A DNA stretch of 64,000 nt from Streptomyces sp. NRRL F-5727 (GTDB lineage: Bacteria > Actinomycetota > Actinomycetes > Streptomycetales > Streptomycetaceae). This document shows, one piece after another, positions 29,769 through 38,848 of this stretch. A program made the translations under genes and the position numbers. The stretch is taken from positions 1 through 64,000 of the forward strand of contig NZ_JOGX01000038.1 of the NCBI RefSeq assembly GCF_000719555.1, in the 5' to 3' direction. The notes beneath the pieces were generated by a model that was given only the letters and a program-made list of their open reading frames with translations, was not told the DNA's origin and ran no database searches. Within the stretch, counting starts at the first letter, position 1; every line of letters starts with the position of its first letter.

Positions 29769-29824
29769 ACGGACGGCCGCCTCCAGCCGTCCTTCCGTTC
29801 GTCCGCCTTCAGGAGCACTTCCGC

Positions 29825-30565
29825 ATGTCCACGTCCACGTCCAAGTCCAAGCCGATCCTGATCGTCGCCGGGGTGGCGGTCGCCGCCGCGCTGCTCGGCG
29901 TCGTCTCGTACACCGCCACCAAGCCCTCGTCGCCCGGCGCCGCCGGCTCCTCGTCCGTCGCCGAGGTCTCCGCCGACCCGTCCGCCGGCGTCTACGCCGA
30001 GCTGGAGGCGTACGCCCGCCGCGACCCCGCGGACAAGCTCGCCCTGGGCCGCGCCGACGCGCCCGTCGTCCTCATCGAGTACGCCGACTTCAAGTGCGGC
30101 TACTGCGGCAAGTTCGCCCGCGACACCGAGCCCGCCCTCGTGAACAAGTACGTCGACAAGGGCATCCTGCGCATCGAGTGGCGCAACTTCCCGATCTTCG
30201 GCGAGGAGTCGGAGGCCGTCGCCCGCGCCTCCTGGGCGGCCGGGCAGCAGGGCAGGTTCTGGGAGTTCCACCGGGCCGCCTACGCCGAGGGAGCCAAGGA
30301 GAAGGGCTTCGGCGAGGAGCGGCTCGCCGCCCTCGCGAAGGAGGCGGGCGTCCCCGACGCCGCCCGGTTCGCGAAGGACCGCGACAGCGAGGCGGCCCGG
30401 GAGGCGGTACGGAAGGACCAGGAGCAGGGGTACCAGCTCGGCGCCTCCTCCACCCCGTCGTTCCTGGTCAACGGCCGGCCGATCGCGGGCGCCCAGCCCC
30501 TGGAGACCTTCACGGAGGCCGTCGAGGCGGCGGCGAAGGCGGCGCGGGACGAGGCCGGCCGGTGA
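29825..30565 (+). CDS. Membrane-anchored DsbA-family thiol-disulfide oxidoreductase
   Basis: A 246-residue extracytoplasmic thioredoxin-fold protein. One N-terminal membrane anchor (about residues 10-30), a linker, then the DsbA-like domain with active site C91-G-Y-C94 in IEYADFKCGYCGKF and the cis-Pro loop GASSTPSFLVNGRPIAGAQ. It likely introduces or isomerises disulfides in exported proteins. ATG 29825 gives the membrane anchor; the longer frame upstream belongs to the preceding gene's shadow. Its stop overlaps the CcdA-like gene (GTGA), indicating a functional pair. Confidence 0.93.
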   Translation: MSTSTSKSKPILIVAGVAVAAALLGVVSYTATKPSSPGAAGSSSVAEVSADPSAGVYAELEAYARRDPADKLALGRADAPVVLIEYADFKCGYCGKFARDTEPALVNKYVDKGILRIEWRNFPIFGEESEAVARASWAAGQQGRFWEFHRAAYAEGAKEKGFGEERLAALAKEAGVPDAARFAKDRDSEAAREAVRKDQEQGYQLGASSTPSFLVNGRPIAGAQPLETFTEAVEAAAKAARDEAGR

Positions 30566-31395
30566 CCTCCGGCATCGGCTACTTCGCCGCCTTCCTCGGC
30601 GGACTGCTCGCCCTCCTCAGCCCGTGCAGCGCCCTGCTGCTGCCCGCCTTCTTCGCGTACTCGATCGACACCCGCGCCAAGCTCGTGGCCAGGACCGGCA
30701 TCCTCTACGCGGGCCTGGCGACCACCCTGGTGCCGCTGGGCGCGGCCGGGTCCCTCGCCGGCCGGTTCTTCTACGGCCACCGGGACCTGCTGGTGACCGC
30801 CGGCGGCTGGCTGATCATCGGGCTCGGCGTCCTCCAGGTCCTCGGCCTGGGCTTCACCTCCCGCCGGATCGCCGAGGCGAGCGGCCGCATCCGGCCCACC
30901 TCGGCGCTCTCCGTCTACGCCCTCGGCCTGGTCTACGGCCTCGCCGGCTTCTGCGCGGGCCCGATTCTGGGCAGCGTCCTGACGGTGGCGGCGCTGAGCG
31001 GCAGCCCGGCGTACGGGGGGCTGCTCCTCGCCGCCTACGCGCTCGGGATGGCGGTCCCGCTGTTCGTCCTGGCGCTGCTCTGGGAGCGGTACGACCTGGG
31101 GCGGCGGCGCTGGCTGCGCGGGCGCCCGCTGCGGGCGGGCCGCTTCGAGGTCCACTCGACCTCGCTGGTCTCGGGCCTCTTCTTCGTCGCCCTCGGCACG
31201 CTCTTCCTCGTCTTCGACGGGACGACCGCCCTGCCGGGGCTGCTCTCCGTCGACGACTCCTTCGCGGTGGAGGAGCGGGTCGCCGAGCTGGGCCGCGCGG
31301 TGCCGGACTGGGCGCTGCTCGTCGCCGTGGTGGCGGCGGTGGCGGCGGTGCTCGCGCTGCGGGGCCGCCGGGGGCGCCGGCGCGAGGAGGTCTGA
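30562..31395 (+). CDS. CcdA/DsbD-family cytochrome c biogenesis (thiol relay) membrane protein
   Basis: A 277-residue protein with six to seven hydrophobic segments. The two CcdA-type cysteines are seen in GLLALLSPCSALLLPAF (TM1) and GLAGFCAGPILG (TM4); they pass electrons from cytoplasmic thioredoxin across the membrane. Four-base overlap with the DsbA-like gene suggests it keeps that partner in its redox state. The GTG start at 30562 is fixed by the overlap. A strong bidirectional hairpin follows at 31460. Confidence 0.9.
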   Translation: MTSGIGYFAAFLGGLLALLSPCSALLLPAFFAYSIDTRAKLVARTGILYAGLATTLVPLGAAGSLAGRFFYGHRDLLVTAGGWLIIGLGVLQVLGLGFTSRRIAEASGRIRPTSALSVYALGLVYGLAGFCAGPILGSVLTVAALSGSPAYGGLLLAAYALGMAVPLFVLALLWERYDLGRRRWLRGRPLRAGRFEVHSTSLVSGLFFVALGTLFLVFDGTTALPGLLSVDDSFAVEERVAELGRAVPDWALLVAVVAAVAAVLALRGRRGRRREEV

Positions 31396-31459
31396 GCGGT
31401 ACGGGGGAGGGGCGCGGGCCCTTCCCCCGTACGGCCGCGTCTCTTCCTCCCCAGGGAAC

Positions 31460-31494
31460 GAGAAAGGCCCCGTTCTTGCGAACGGGGCCTTCTC
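31460..31494 (-). terminator. Hairpin terminator of the Glu-Asp-Phe tRNA operon
   Basis: Fifteen-bp stem with one bulged A (31460-31475 with 31480-31494), loop TTGC, flanked by TTTT on the plus strand. It ends the minus-strand tRNA operon and can also end the plus-strand DsbA/CcdA operon. Confidence 0.85.
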
Positions 31495-31499
31495 TTTTG

Positions 31500-31573
31500 T
31501 GGCTGGGGCCGGGGTCGAACCGGCGACCTATCGCTTTTCAGGCGATCGCTCGTACCAACTGAGCTACCCAGCC
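31500..31573 (-). tRNA. tRNA-Phe (anticodon GAA)
   Basis: 74-nt cloverleaf starting GGCTGGGTAGC, anticodon loop CTGAAAA between ATCGC and GCGAT, T-loop GTTCGACCC, acceptor CCCAGCC plus discriminator A. CCA not encoded. Last gene of a Glu-Asp-Phe operon. Confidence 0.97.
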
Positions 31574-31595
31574 ACGAGGCCATTGCTGACCTCAG

Positions 31596-31669
31596 CGATC
31601 CTGACGGGACTTGAACCCGCGACCTCCACCTTGACAGGGTGGCGAGCTAACCAACTGCTCCACAGGACC
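31596..31669 (-). tRNA. tRNA-Asp (anticodon GTC), copy 2
   Basis: 74-nt cloverleaf identical to 25155-25228. Middle gene of the Glu-Asp-Phe operon, 22 bases upstream of tRNA-Phe. Confidence 0.97.
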
Positions 31670-31710
31670 TTGCGTTGTGTGCGATCACTAGTCTCGCACA
31701 CCGTAATGCG

Positions 31711-31783
31711 TGCCCCCAACGGGATTCGAACCCGTGCTACCGCCTTGAAAGGGCGGCGTCCTGGGCCACTAGACGATGAGGGC
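31711..31783 (-). tRNA. tRNA-Glu (anticodon TTC)
   Basis: 73-nt cloverleaf starting GCCCTCATCG, anticodon loop CTTTCAA between CCGCC and GGCGG, T-loop GTTCGAATC, acceptor strand TGGGGGC with a T.G pair and discriminator A. First gene of the Glu-Asp-Phe operon. Confidence 0.97.
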
Positions 31784-31887
31784 TAGGGGCTCACCTGGGC
31801 GCTTCTCAGCGCGTCGGGGACGTGAGAAGCATATGGGATGGCGGGCGGTATCGCCAAAACGGTTTCCGAGGAGGAGAGAATGGGCCC

Positions 31888-32238
31888 GTGCTGGAGATGA
31901 CGCGCGAGGAGTTCGAGGAGCTTGTCGCCGAGGCCCTGGACCGGATCCCGCCGGAGCTGACGCGGCTGATGGACAACGTCGCGGTGTTCGTGGAGGACGA
32001 GCCCTCTCCGGACGACCCCGAGCTGCTCGGGCTCTACGAGGGGACGCCGCTGACCGAACGCGGCGAGTGGTACGCCGGCGTGCTGCCCGACCGGATCACG
32101 ATCTACCGGGGGCCGACGCTGCGGATGTGCGAGTCCCGCGAGGACGTCGTGGCCGAGACGGAGATCACCGTGGTCCACGAGATCGCCCACCACTTCGGCA
32201 TCGACGACGAGCGGCTGCACGCGCTGGGCTACGGCTGA
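31888..32238 (+). CDS. Zincin-like small metallopeptidase family protein
   Basis: A 116-residue minimal metallopeptidase-fold protein. The zinc motif HEIAHHFGIDD sits near the C-terminus (HExxH with a downstream Asp as third ligand). The N-terminal part begins FEELVAEALDRIPPEL and contains ELLGLYEGTPLTER and PDRITIYRGP, which match this actinobacterial family. The natural substrate is unknown. GTG 31888 follows GGAGAG; an ATG three codons later (31897) is a plausible alternative. Confidence 0.88.
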   Translation: MLEMTREEFEELVAEALDRIPPELTRLMDNVAVFVEDEPSPDDPELLGLYEGTPLTERGEWYAGVLPDRITIYRGPTLRMCESREDVVAETEITVVHEIAHHFGIDDERLHALGYG

Positions 32239-32241
32239 GCC

Positions 32242-32302
32242 GAGCCGGTGCCGGTGAGTCGAGCCGGTGCCGGTGAGCCGGTGCCCGTGAGCCGGTGCCC
32301 GG
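32242..32302. repeat. GAGCCGGTGCC(C/G)GT tandem repeats
   Basis: Four imperfect copies of GAGCCGGTGCCGGT or GAGCCGGTGCCCGT lie head to tail directly after the metallopeptidase stop, at 19-bp then 14-bp spacing. Too irregular to be a terminator; probably slippage-born. Confidence 0.7.
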
Positions 32303-32423
32303 CCCGGTCCGGGTGATCGCCGGGTCGAACAAGGGGTCGTCGTGCCGTGTCCCTTGTGGCGCCGGGGGAGTTGGGCAGGGGGACGCGTTCCTTCCCCGCC
32401 TTCTGTGTCCTGGAGGTGCCTCC

Positions 32424-33149
32424 GTGCGCCCTTTCCCCACCCGCGTTCGATGGGCCGCCGCCGCCCTCGCGGTCGCCGCGTGCGCCGGCCTGAGCGGCTG
32501 TATGAGTGTGAGCGACGAGAGCGCCCGGCCGGCGCCCGGCGCGACCGGGGGGAAGCCGGGCGCGTCGGCCGAGCCGGACGGCGGCTCCGGAGCACCGGAC
32601 GGCGGCGGGGGCGCGTACGGCGGCGGGCACGGCGACCGGCCCGGCGCGCCCGACGCGAAGGGCGGCGGCGGGAAGTCGCCGGTGCCGAGTGGCTCGCCCT
32701 CCGCCTCCGCCTCGCCCAGCGCGGGTGCCCGGACCCCCGACCCGGCCGAGCCCGGCGGGCCGGCGACGCACCGGACGCCCCCGGACGCCGGCGGCACGGC
32801 CGGCGGGCAGGCCGGGGCGGGCGGCGCGTCCGGGAGCGCGGGCGGCGGCGGGGACACGGGCGGAACGGCCGGAGGCGGCGGCGGGAGCGCGGGCGGCGGC
32901 CCCGGCGGGACCGGCGGGGAGGCCGGAGGCGCGCCGGGCGGCGGCGGGAGCACCCCCTCGCCGGAGCCCACGCCGGAGCCGACCCCGACGCCCGAGCCGA
33001 CCCCGGAGCCGACGCCGGAGCCCACCCCCGAGCCGACCTCGAACCCGACCGATCCGCCGACCGAGGGACCCTCCACCCAGATGGGTGGCGTGCGCGCGGC
33101 CGGATCGCCCACCGAACCGATGGCATCGCCGCAGGTGAGCCCGGTGTGA
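32424..33149 (+). CDS. Low-complexity cell-surface lipoprotein
   Basis: A 241-residue predicted lipoprotein. The signal peptide ends in the lipobox LSGC at about residues 22-25. The mature part is almost entirely low-complexity: Gly/Ala/Asp/Pro-rich, then a proline-rich run of P-E-P-T repeats (about residues 175-205) that would form an extended rod. No folded domain is visible, so it may be a surface spacer. GTG 32424 follows TGGAGG and places the signal peptide correctly; the open frame starts further upstream without meaning. Confidence 0.7.
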   Translation: MRPFPTRVRWAAAALAVAACAGLSGCMSVSDESARPAPGATGGKPGASAEPDGGSGAPDGGGGAYGGGHGDRPGAPDAKGGGGKSPVPSGSPSASASPSAGARTPDPAEPGGPATHRTPPDAGGTAGGQAGAGGASGSAGGGGDTGGTAGGGGGSAGGGPGGTGGEAGGAPGGGGSTPSPEPTPEPTPTPEPTPEPTPEPTPEPTSNPTDPPTEGPSTQMGGVRAAGSPTEPMASPQVSPV

Positions 33150-33348
33150 CCGGCTTCGGTTTGCCATAGGCGGGGGGGAGTGCGTATGGTGGTAGATCGT
33201 TTGATCCCATTTGCCCGGCGCCACGACCGAAGAGCGCCGCGACTGGCGCGTACTCTCCCTTGCCGTGGCTGACCGCATAGAGGCGGTCTTGTGCGAAACA
33301 CGGAGTTGACGGGCGCGTGCCGAGACTCCGGAAGGTTTCGCATTTCGC

Positions 33349-35205
33349 ATGTCCATTTCCAGTTCTGACCACGCCGTCATGCCCGAGAACGACGAGATCA
33401 CCGAGATCGTCGAGCTGGCTGACGACGCCGAGATCACCGACGAGCTCACCGACGGCGCCGACCTGGCCGACGAGGCCGACGAGGCCGACGACGCCGACCT
33501 GACCCCCGAGATCACCTTCGGTGACCTGGGTCTGCCCGAGGGCGTCGTGCGCAAGCTCGCGCAGAACGGCGTGACCACCCCCTTCCCGATCCAGGCCGCG
33601 ACCATCCCGGACGCCCTGGCCGGCAAGGACATCCTGGGCCGCGGCCGCACCGGCTCCGGCAAGACCCTCTCCTTCGGCCTCCCGCTGCTCGCCACCCTGG
33701 CCGGCGGCGAGACCGAGAAGAAGAAGCCCCGCGGCGTCATCCTCACCCCGACCCGTGAGCTCGCGATGCAGGTCGCGGACGCCCTCCAGCCCTACGGCGA
33801 CGTGCTCGGCCTCCGCATGAAGGTCGTCTGCGGCGGTACGTCGATGGGCAACCAGATCTACGCCCTGGAGCGCGGTGTCGACATCCTCGTCGCCACCCCG
33901 GGCCGCCTCCGCGACATCATCAACCGCGGCGCCTGCTCCCTGGAGCAGGTCCAGGTCGCCGTCCTCGACGAGGCCGACCAGATGGCCGACCTGGGCTTCC
34001 TGCCCGAGGTCACCGAGCTCCTCGACCAGGTCCCGGCCGGCGGCCAGCGCCTCCTCTTCTCCGCCACGCTGGAGAACGAGATCGACAGCCTGGTCAAGCG
34101 CTACCTGGTGAACCCGGTCACCCACGAGGTCGACCCGTCCGCCGGCGCCGTCACCACCATGACCCACCACGTCCTGGTCGTGAAGCCGAAGGACAAGGCC
34201 CCGGTCACCGCCGCGATCGCCGCCCGCAAGGGCCGCACCATCATCTTCGTCCGCACCCAGCTCGGTGCCGACCGCGTCGCCGAGCAGCTGCGCGAGTCCG
34301 GCGTGAAGGCCGACGCGCTGCACGGCGGCATGACCCAGGGCGCCCGTACCCGCACCCTGGCCGACTTCAAGGACGGTTACGTCAACGTCCTCGTCGCCAC
34401 CGACGTCGCCGCCCGCGGCATCCACGTCGACGGCATCGACCTGGTCCTCAACGTGGACCCGGCCGGCGACCACAAGGACTACCTGCACCGCTCGGGCCGC
34501 ACCGCCCGCGCCGGCCGCTCCGGTGTCGTGGTCTCCCTGGCCCTGCCGCACCAGCGCCGCCAGATCTTCCGCCTGATGGAGGACGCGGGCGTCGACGCCT
34601 CGCGCCACATCGTCGGCGGCGCCGGCGCCTTCGACCCGGAGGTCGCCGAGATCACCGGCGCCCGTTCGCTGACCGAGGTCCAGGCCGACTCGGCGAACAA
34701 CTCGGCCAAGCAGGCCGAGCGCGAGGTCGTCGACCTGACCCGTCAGCTGGAGCGCCTCCAGCGCCGCGCCGTCGAGCTCCGCGAGGAGGCCGACCGCCTC
34801 GTCGCCCAGGCCGCCCGCGAGCGCGGTGAGGACCCGGAGACCGCCGTCGCCGCCGTCGCCGAGGCCGCCGAGGCCGAGGTCGCCGCGGCCGCCGCCGAGG
34901 CCGAGCGCGCCGCCCGCGAGGAGCAGCGCCGCGAGGAGCGCCCCGCCCGCGACGAGCGGGGCAACTACGAGCGCCGCGACCGCGGTGGCGACCGTGGCGG
35001 TTTCCGCCGCGACAACGACCGTCCGTCGTTCCGCGACCGTGACGACCGTCCGTCGGGCGGCTTCCGCCGCGACGACCGTCCGTCCGGTGGTTTCCGCCGG
35101 GACAACGACCGTCCGTCGTTCCGCGACCGTGACGACCGTGGTGGCCGTCCGTCCGTCCGGTGGTTTCCGCCGGGACAACGACCGTCCGTCGTTCCGCGAC
35201 CGTGA
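33349..35205 (+). CDS. DEAD-box RNA helicase, C-terminal tail frameshifted
   Basis: RhlE/CsdA-like RNA helicase. After an acidic N-terminus (many Asp/Glu, residues 12-50) all motifs are intact: Q motif with FPIQ, motif I GRTGSGKT, Ia PTRELA, DEAD as VLDEADQM, SAT, and the C-terminal HRSGRTARAGR. A coiled, Ala/Glu-rich segment follows (about residues 455-530), then an RNA-binding tail of repeated R-R-D-N-D-R-P-S / D-R-D-D-R units. As written the tail shifts frame at about 35149 and stops at 35205 after an unrelated end. The correct tail continues in another frame to 35398 (ending KPRWKRNG). The cause is an exact 73-bp tandem duplication; removing one unit gives a 658-residue protein. The helicase core is unaffected. 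Confidence 0.9.
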   Translation: MSISSSDHAVMPENDEITEIVELADDAEITDELTDGADLADEADEADDADLTPEITFGDLGLPEGVVRKLAQNGVTTPFPIQAATIPDALAGKDILGRGRTGSGKTLSFGLPLLATLAGGETEKKKPRGVILTPTRELAMQVADALQPYGDVLGLRMKVVCGGTSMGNQIYALERGVDILVATPGRLRDIINRGACSLEQVQVAVLDEADQMADLGFLPEVTELLDQVPAGGQRLLFSATLENEIDSLVKRYLVNPVTHEVDPSAGAVTTMTHHVLVVKPKDKAPVTAAIAARKGRTIIFVRTQLGADRVAEQLRESGVKADALHGGMTQGARTRTLADFKDGYVNVLVATDVAARGIHVDGIDLVLNVDPAGDHKDYLHRSGRTARAGRSGVVVSLALPHQRRQIFRLMEDAGVDASRHIVGGAGAFDPEVAEITGARSLTEVQADSANNSAKQAEREVVDLTRQLERLQRRAVELREEADRLVAQAARERGEDPETAVAAVAEAAEAEVAAAAAEAERAAREEQRREERPARDERGNYERRDRGGDRGGFRRDNDRPSFRDRDDRPSGGFRRDDRPSGGFRRDNDRPSFRDRDDRGGRPSVRWFPPGQRPSVVPRP

Positions 35206-35221
35206 CGACCGTGGTGGCCGT
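35076..35221. repeat. Exact 73-bp tandem duplication inside the helicase tail
   Basis: Bases 35076-35148 are repeated exactly as 35149-35221, and identity extends one base further. The unit starts CCGTCCGTCCGGTGG and ends GACGACCGTGGTGGCCGT. Since 73 is not a multiple of three, the second copy is read in a different frame. Within the unit CCGT/GACCGT motifs recur, which would favour replication slippage. Confidence 0.97.
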
Positions 35222-35400
35222 CGCCGGGACAACGACCGTCCGTTCAACCGCGACCGTCGTGACGACCGCCCGTCGGGCGGCTTCCGCCGCGACGACCGTC
35301 CGTCCGGCGGCTTCCGCCGCGACGACCACCGTCCGTCCGGCTCCTCCTTCGGTGGCGGCCGCCGCGACGACAAGCCCCGCTGGAAGCGCAACGGCTGACA
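35206..35400 (+). pseudogene. Out-of-frame remainder of the DEAD-box helicase tail
   Basis: In the frame offset by one base from the helicase start, sequence upstream and downstream of the duplication continues the same repeated tail (FRRDNDRPF, NRDRRDDRPSGGFRRDD, then SSFGGGRRDDKPRWKRNG) and ends at TGA 35396-35398. A basic ending of this type is the normal one for this streptomycete helicase, so this is the severed C-terminus rather than a separate gene. Confidence 0.8.
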
Positions 35401-35424
35401 CCAGGCCCGCGTGACCTGACACAC

Positions 35425-35465
35425 CGACGAACCCCCGTGACACCTGATGTCACGGGGGTTCGTCG
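35425..35465 (+). terminator. Hairpin terminator after the DEAD-box helicase
   Basis: Perfect 18-bp stem (35425-35442 with 35448-35465; CGACGAACCCCCGTGACA and its complement), loop CCTGA. It lies 27 bases after the shifted-frame stop (35398), not after the early stop at 35205, supporting 35398 as the real gene end. Confidence 0.88.
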
Positions 35466-35579
35466 CGTCCGGCGTACAACCATTCGGGCGGCGGGCCCGT
35501 CTCGTACAGGGAGACGTGGGACGCGTACGCGTCCGACCACCCGTCACAGCGATGGATCACCCCCCGGGGAGGGGCCCTC

Positions 35580-38500
35580 TTGTCTCGTACCGCACCCACG
35601 CGGCGGACCCGCACGCGCGCGGCCCTGCTCGCCGCCGTCCTGGCCGCCACCGGCGCGGGCCTCGCGCCCGGCGCGGTCGCCGCGCCCGGCGCGCCCGTGG
35701 TCGGCATCGACCAGCTCGACGTCGACCCGACCTGGCGCACCGCGCCCCGCGCGGAGACGGTCGTCGCCGTCGGCGCGGGCGGGTACGCGCACCGGGCGGA
35801 GGACTCCGACCGCTCCTCCGGCGAACTAATGGAGTGGACGGACTTCGCGACCGGCGCGAGCCGGTCCCTGGGGTACGGCGACGGCAACGACGCGTACGCG
35901 GAGTTCGGCACCGGCGGCCGGTACGCCTACGTGGACGGGGGCTACGGCTCCTCCTCCCTCCTCGACCTGGAGACCGGCTCGGCGACGGCGCTGACCGTCC
36001 CCGAGGACAGCACCTACGAGGGGCTCGTCGGCGACCGGCTGATCTTCCGGGAGTACGAGCCCGGCACCTCCCTGGAGACCGTCCGGGGATACGCGGTCCG
36101 CGCCGCGAACGCGCCCGGCGGCCCCTCGGTCCCCGTCACCGGCTGGCCGGACGGGACGAACCTCCGCACGGCGCGGCTGGTGGCCGGGGCGCCGGGCGTG
36201 GCCGTCTTCCGGTTCACCCGGGGCGAGTCGGGCATGAGCCGCGACTACCTCCTGGGGGTCGTCGACCTGACGACCGGGCGGGTGCAGGTGCTGGAGGCGC
36301 CGACCGTCACGGACGGCCTCTCCGCCGCGGGGGTCACCGTCACCGCCGAGCGGATCGCCTGGGTGGACCCCGACCGGACCGTCCACATCCGTTCGCGCGC
36401 CGACCTCACCGGGCCGGAGACCTCCTACCCGCTGCCGGAGGGGCTGAGCGCCACCCGGATCGGGCTCGTCGGCGACTGGCTCCTGACCACGGCCGACACC
36501 GGGTCGACGCTGGAGGACCTCACCCGCCGGCTGGTCGCCGTCAGCCCCGCAGGGGAGCAGCGGACGCTCCTCGCCGGCGCGGAGGAGCGGATCACCCAGG
36601 TCGGCGACGGCTCGGGCACGGCGGCCGTCACCGGCGGCACGTCCGCGACCGACTGGGCCGTCCTCAAGGCCGTCCCGGGCAAGGGCGGCGGCGCCCCGGT
36701 GCTGGAGAAGCTGCGCAGGGTGGCGCCGCTGCCGACCGACGTGGTGGCCCTCGCGCTGGGCATGGGCCGGCTCACCACGCTGGAGCAGGACAGCGGGAAG
36801 GAGGCGGGCTTCCAGACCCGTACGCTCCCGGTCGGCCCGCTCCACACCGGTCAGTCCGCGCCCATGTCCGCCGGGACGGAGGCGGGCGCACAGTGGTACG
36901 AGACCCCGCTCTTCGACGCCGGCGACGGGCGGACGGTCTCCTCGCCGAGGATCACGTACACGCCCCGCGCGGTCGTCTCCCGCAAGGCCGACGGCCGGAC
37001 CACCCGGGTGAGGGTGGACCAGAACGGCCAGGTCGGCCAGGTCGCCGACGCCTTCGGCCGGTGGGCGGTCTACCAGACCGGCACGCCGGGCGGGTACGGC
37101 GAACTCGCGGGCGACGGCGAGACGCTCGTCCTGGACATGGACGGGCAGAGGATCGTCTCCCGTCAGAAGCAGGTCGCGGCCGCGCTCTGGGGCGACACCC
37201 TCTTCACCGGCACGAGCACCACCGGCCAGGTCGCCCGCAAGGACCTCGCCACCGGCAAGACCCTCGGCACGCTCGCGACCGGGTCCGGCTGCCCGCTGAC
37301 CGAGCTCCAGACGGCCGGCCGCTGGCTCTACTGGGCGTGCGCCGGGTACGCGAAGCAGGGCGTCCTCGACCTCAGGAACCCGTCCACGCCCGTGGCCGTC
37401 GCCCTGCCCAGGGGTTCGTACCGGGGCGGACTGCTCGGCGACGGCTACTTCGTCGACGAGAACGGCTCGTACCTGCGGGTCACGCCCTTCGCCACCGGGA
37501 AGGCCGGCGCCCCCTACGACCTGACCCGTGCCGAGCCGGTCTCCGGCGTGCGCCGCACCACCTGGACCGTCGACCGGTTCGGCGGCGCCGTGGCCTACCG
37601 GGGCGCCGACCAGCGGGTGCACGCGGTGTGGACCGACATCCCCACCTCGGACCTGACCGCCGCCTCCTCCTCCGTCCCGGCGAGCCTGCGGCTGCCCGGC
37701 ACCTGGAAGGGGTCCTGGACGCTGTCGAAGCCGGCCGGGTCGTACGAGGTGAACATCCGGGACGCGTACAGCTGGAAGGCCGTCCGCACGGTCCGCGCGA
37801 ACGAGACCCGTGGCCGGATCGACGTCACCTGGGACGGCCGGAACGCGGCGGGCCTGCCGGTGCCCAACGGGCCGTACGTCTGGGAGCTGCGCGCCACCAC
37901 CGCCGACGGCAAGGGCCGCGACCTGGTCGCCACCGGCCGGTTCCCGGTCTCCGGCAGCCGGCCCGCCTTCCGCGACCTCGCCGGGAACGACGCCCTGGGC
38001 GACCTGCTCGCCGTGGACACGGCCGGCGCCGTCTCCCTCTACCGCGGCAACGGCTACGGGAAGTTCGGGGCCCGCACCGCGGGTTCCGGCGGTGCCTTCC
38101 CGGGCGGCACGCTCCTCGTGCCCTTCGGCGACGTGAACGCGGACGGCTGCGCCGATGTGCTCGGCCGCGTCGGCGGCGAGCTGCGGGCCTACCGCCCGGG
38201 CTGCGGCAAGGTCGTCACGGCCTCGGCGCCGTACACCCCGGTCGGTTCCGGCTGGAGCCAGTACGACGTGCTGACCTCGCCCGGCGACGTGAACGGCGAC
38301 GGGTACGCCGACCTCATCGCCCGTCAGACCACCACCGGCGACATGTACTTCTACGGCGGCACCGCCGACCACCGCCTGAAGACCCGGGTGCGGATCGGCA
38401 CCGACTGGAAGCTGTACAAGAAGGTCACCGGCGCGGGCGACCTCGACGGCGACGGCCGCGGCGACCTCCTCGCCGTCGACGGCTCCGGAGTGCTCTGGTC

Positions 38501-38744
38501 CTACTTCGGCACCTCGACCGGCGGCGTCACCCCGCGCGCGAAGGTCGGGGGCGGCTGGCAGGTCTACTCCGCCGTCCAGGGCGTCGGCGACCTCGACGGC
38601 GACGGCGACAGCGACCTCGTCGCCCGCGACACCTCCGGCCGTCTGTACGCCTATTACAGCTACGGACGCGGCCGCACGGGCGACCGCTTCGGCTACCGCG
38701 AGCTCGTCGGCTCCGGCTGGAACACCTTCCGCGCCCTGTTCTGA
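35580..38744 (+). CDS. Large secreted protein with FlgD-like Ig and FG-GAP/VCBS repeats
   Basis: A 1054-residue exported protein. A signal peptide spans about residues 1-35 (basic start, Ala/Leu-rich core, ending AVAAPG). Residues 50-650 form a beta-propeller-like region with many Trp/Gly repeats. About residues 700-790 are a FlgD-type Ig-like domain (GRIDVTWDGRNAAGLPVPNGPYVWEL cut short here: key residues W-D-G-R-N). The last 250 residues hold FG-GAP repeats with calcium-type loops DVNADGCAD, DVNGDGYAD, DLDGDGRGD and DLDGDGDSD. Probably binds extracellular polymer or surface. The start is an unusual TTG at 35580 with a GGGGAGGGG ribosome site. Confidence 0.85.
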   Translation: MSRTAPTRRTRTRAALLAAVLAATGAGLAPGAVAAPGAPVVGIDQLDVDPTWRTAPRAETVVAVGAGGYAHRAEDSDRSSGELMEWTDFATGASRSLGYGDGNDAYAEFGTGGRYAYVDGGYGSSSLLDLETGSATALTVPEDSTYEGLVGDRLIFREYEPGTSLETVRGYAVRAANAPGGPSVPVTGWPDGTNLRTARLVAGAPGVAVFRFTRGESGMSRDYLLGVVDLTTGRVQVLEAPTVTDGLSAAGVTVTAERIAWVDPDRTVHIRSRADLTGPETSYPLPEGLSATRIGLVGDWLLTTADTGSTLEDLTRRLVAVSPAGEQRTLLAGAEERITQVGDGSGTAAVTGGTSATDWAVLKAVPGKGGGAPVLEKLRRVAPLPTDVVALALGMGRLTTLEQDSGKEAGFQTRTLPVGPLHTGQSAPMSAGTEAGAQWYETPLFDAGDGRTVSSPRITYTPRAVVSRKADGRTTRVRVDQNGQVGQVADAFGRWAVYQTGTPGGYGELAGDGETLVLDMDGQRIVSRQKQVAAALWGDTLFTGTSTTGQVARKDLATGKTLGTLATGSGCPLTELQTAGRWLYWACAGYAKQGVLDLRNPSTPVAVALPRGSYRGGLLGDGYFVDENGSYLRVTPFATGKAGAPYDLTRAEPVSGVRRTTWTVDRFGGAVAYRGADQRVHAVWTDIPTSDLTAASSSVPASLRLPGTWKGSWTLSKPAGSYEVNIRDAYSWKAVRTVRANETRGRIDVTWDGRNAAGLPVPNGPYVWELRATTADGKGRDLVATGRFPVSGSRPAFRDLAGNDALGDLLAVDTAGAVSLYRGNGYGKFGARTAGSGGAFPGGTLLVPFGDVNADGCADVLGRVGGELRAYRPGCGKVVTASAPYTPVGSGWSQYDVLTSPGDVNGDGYADLIARQTTTGDMYFYGGTADHRLKTRVRIGTDWKLYKKVTGAGDLDGDGRGDLLAVDGSGVLWSYFGTSTGGVTPRAKVGGGWQVYSAVQGVGDLDGDGDSDLVARDTSGRLYAYYSYGRGRTGDRFGYRELVGSGWNTFRALF

Positions 38745-38848
38745 CCCTCCGTCGCCGCGCCCCTCCCCGGGGCGCGGCACGGCGGCCGACGGATACCCGA
38801 TCGGTTCCGGGGGCCTGTCGGGCTATGCTGCTCGGTGTGCTCGCACAC

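Noticed and set aside
33271..33288. Small hairpin GACCGC-ATAGAG-GCGGTC in the helicase leader as a riboswitch or thermosensor
   Set aside because: A six-bp stem is too weak and common in this GC range to support a regulatory claim.
31783..35547. 1254-codon open frame on the minus strand, antisense to the metallopeptidase, lipoprotein and helicase genes
   Set aside because: A long GC-rich shadow frame; its translation is repetitive and the plus strand carries clear domains.
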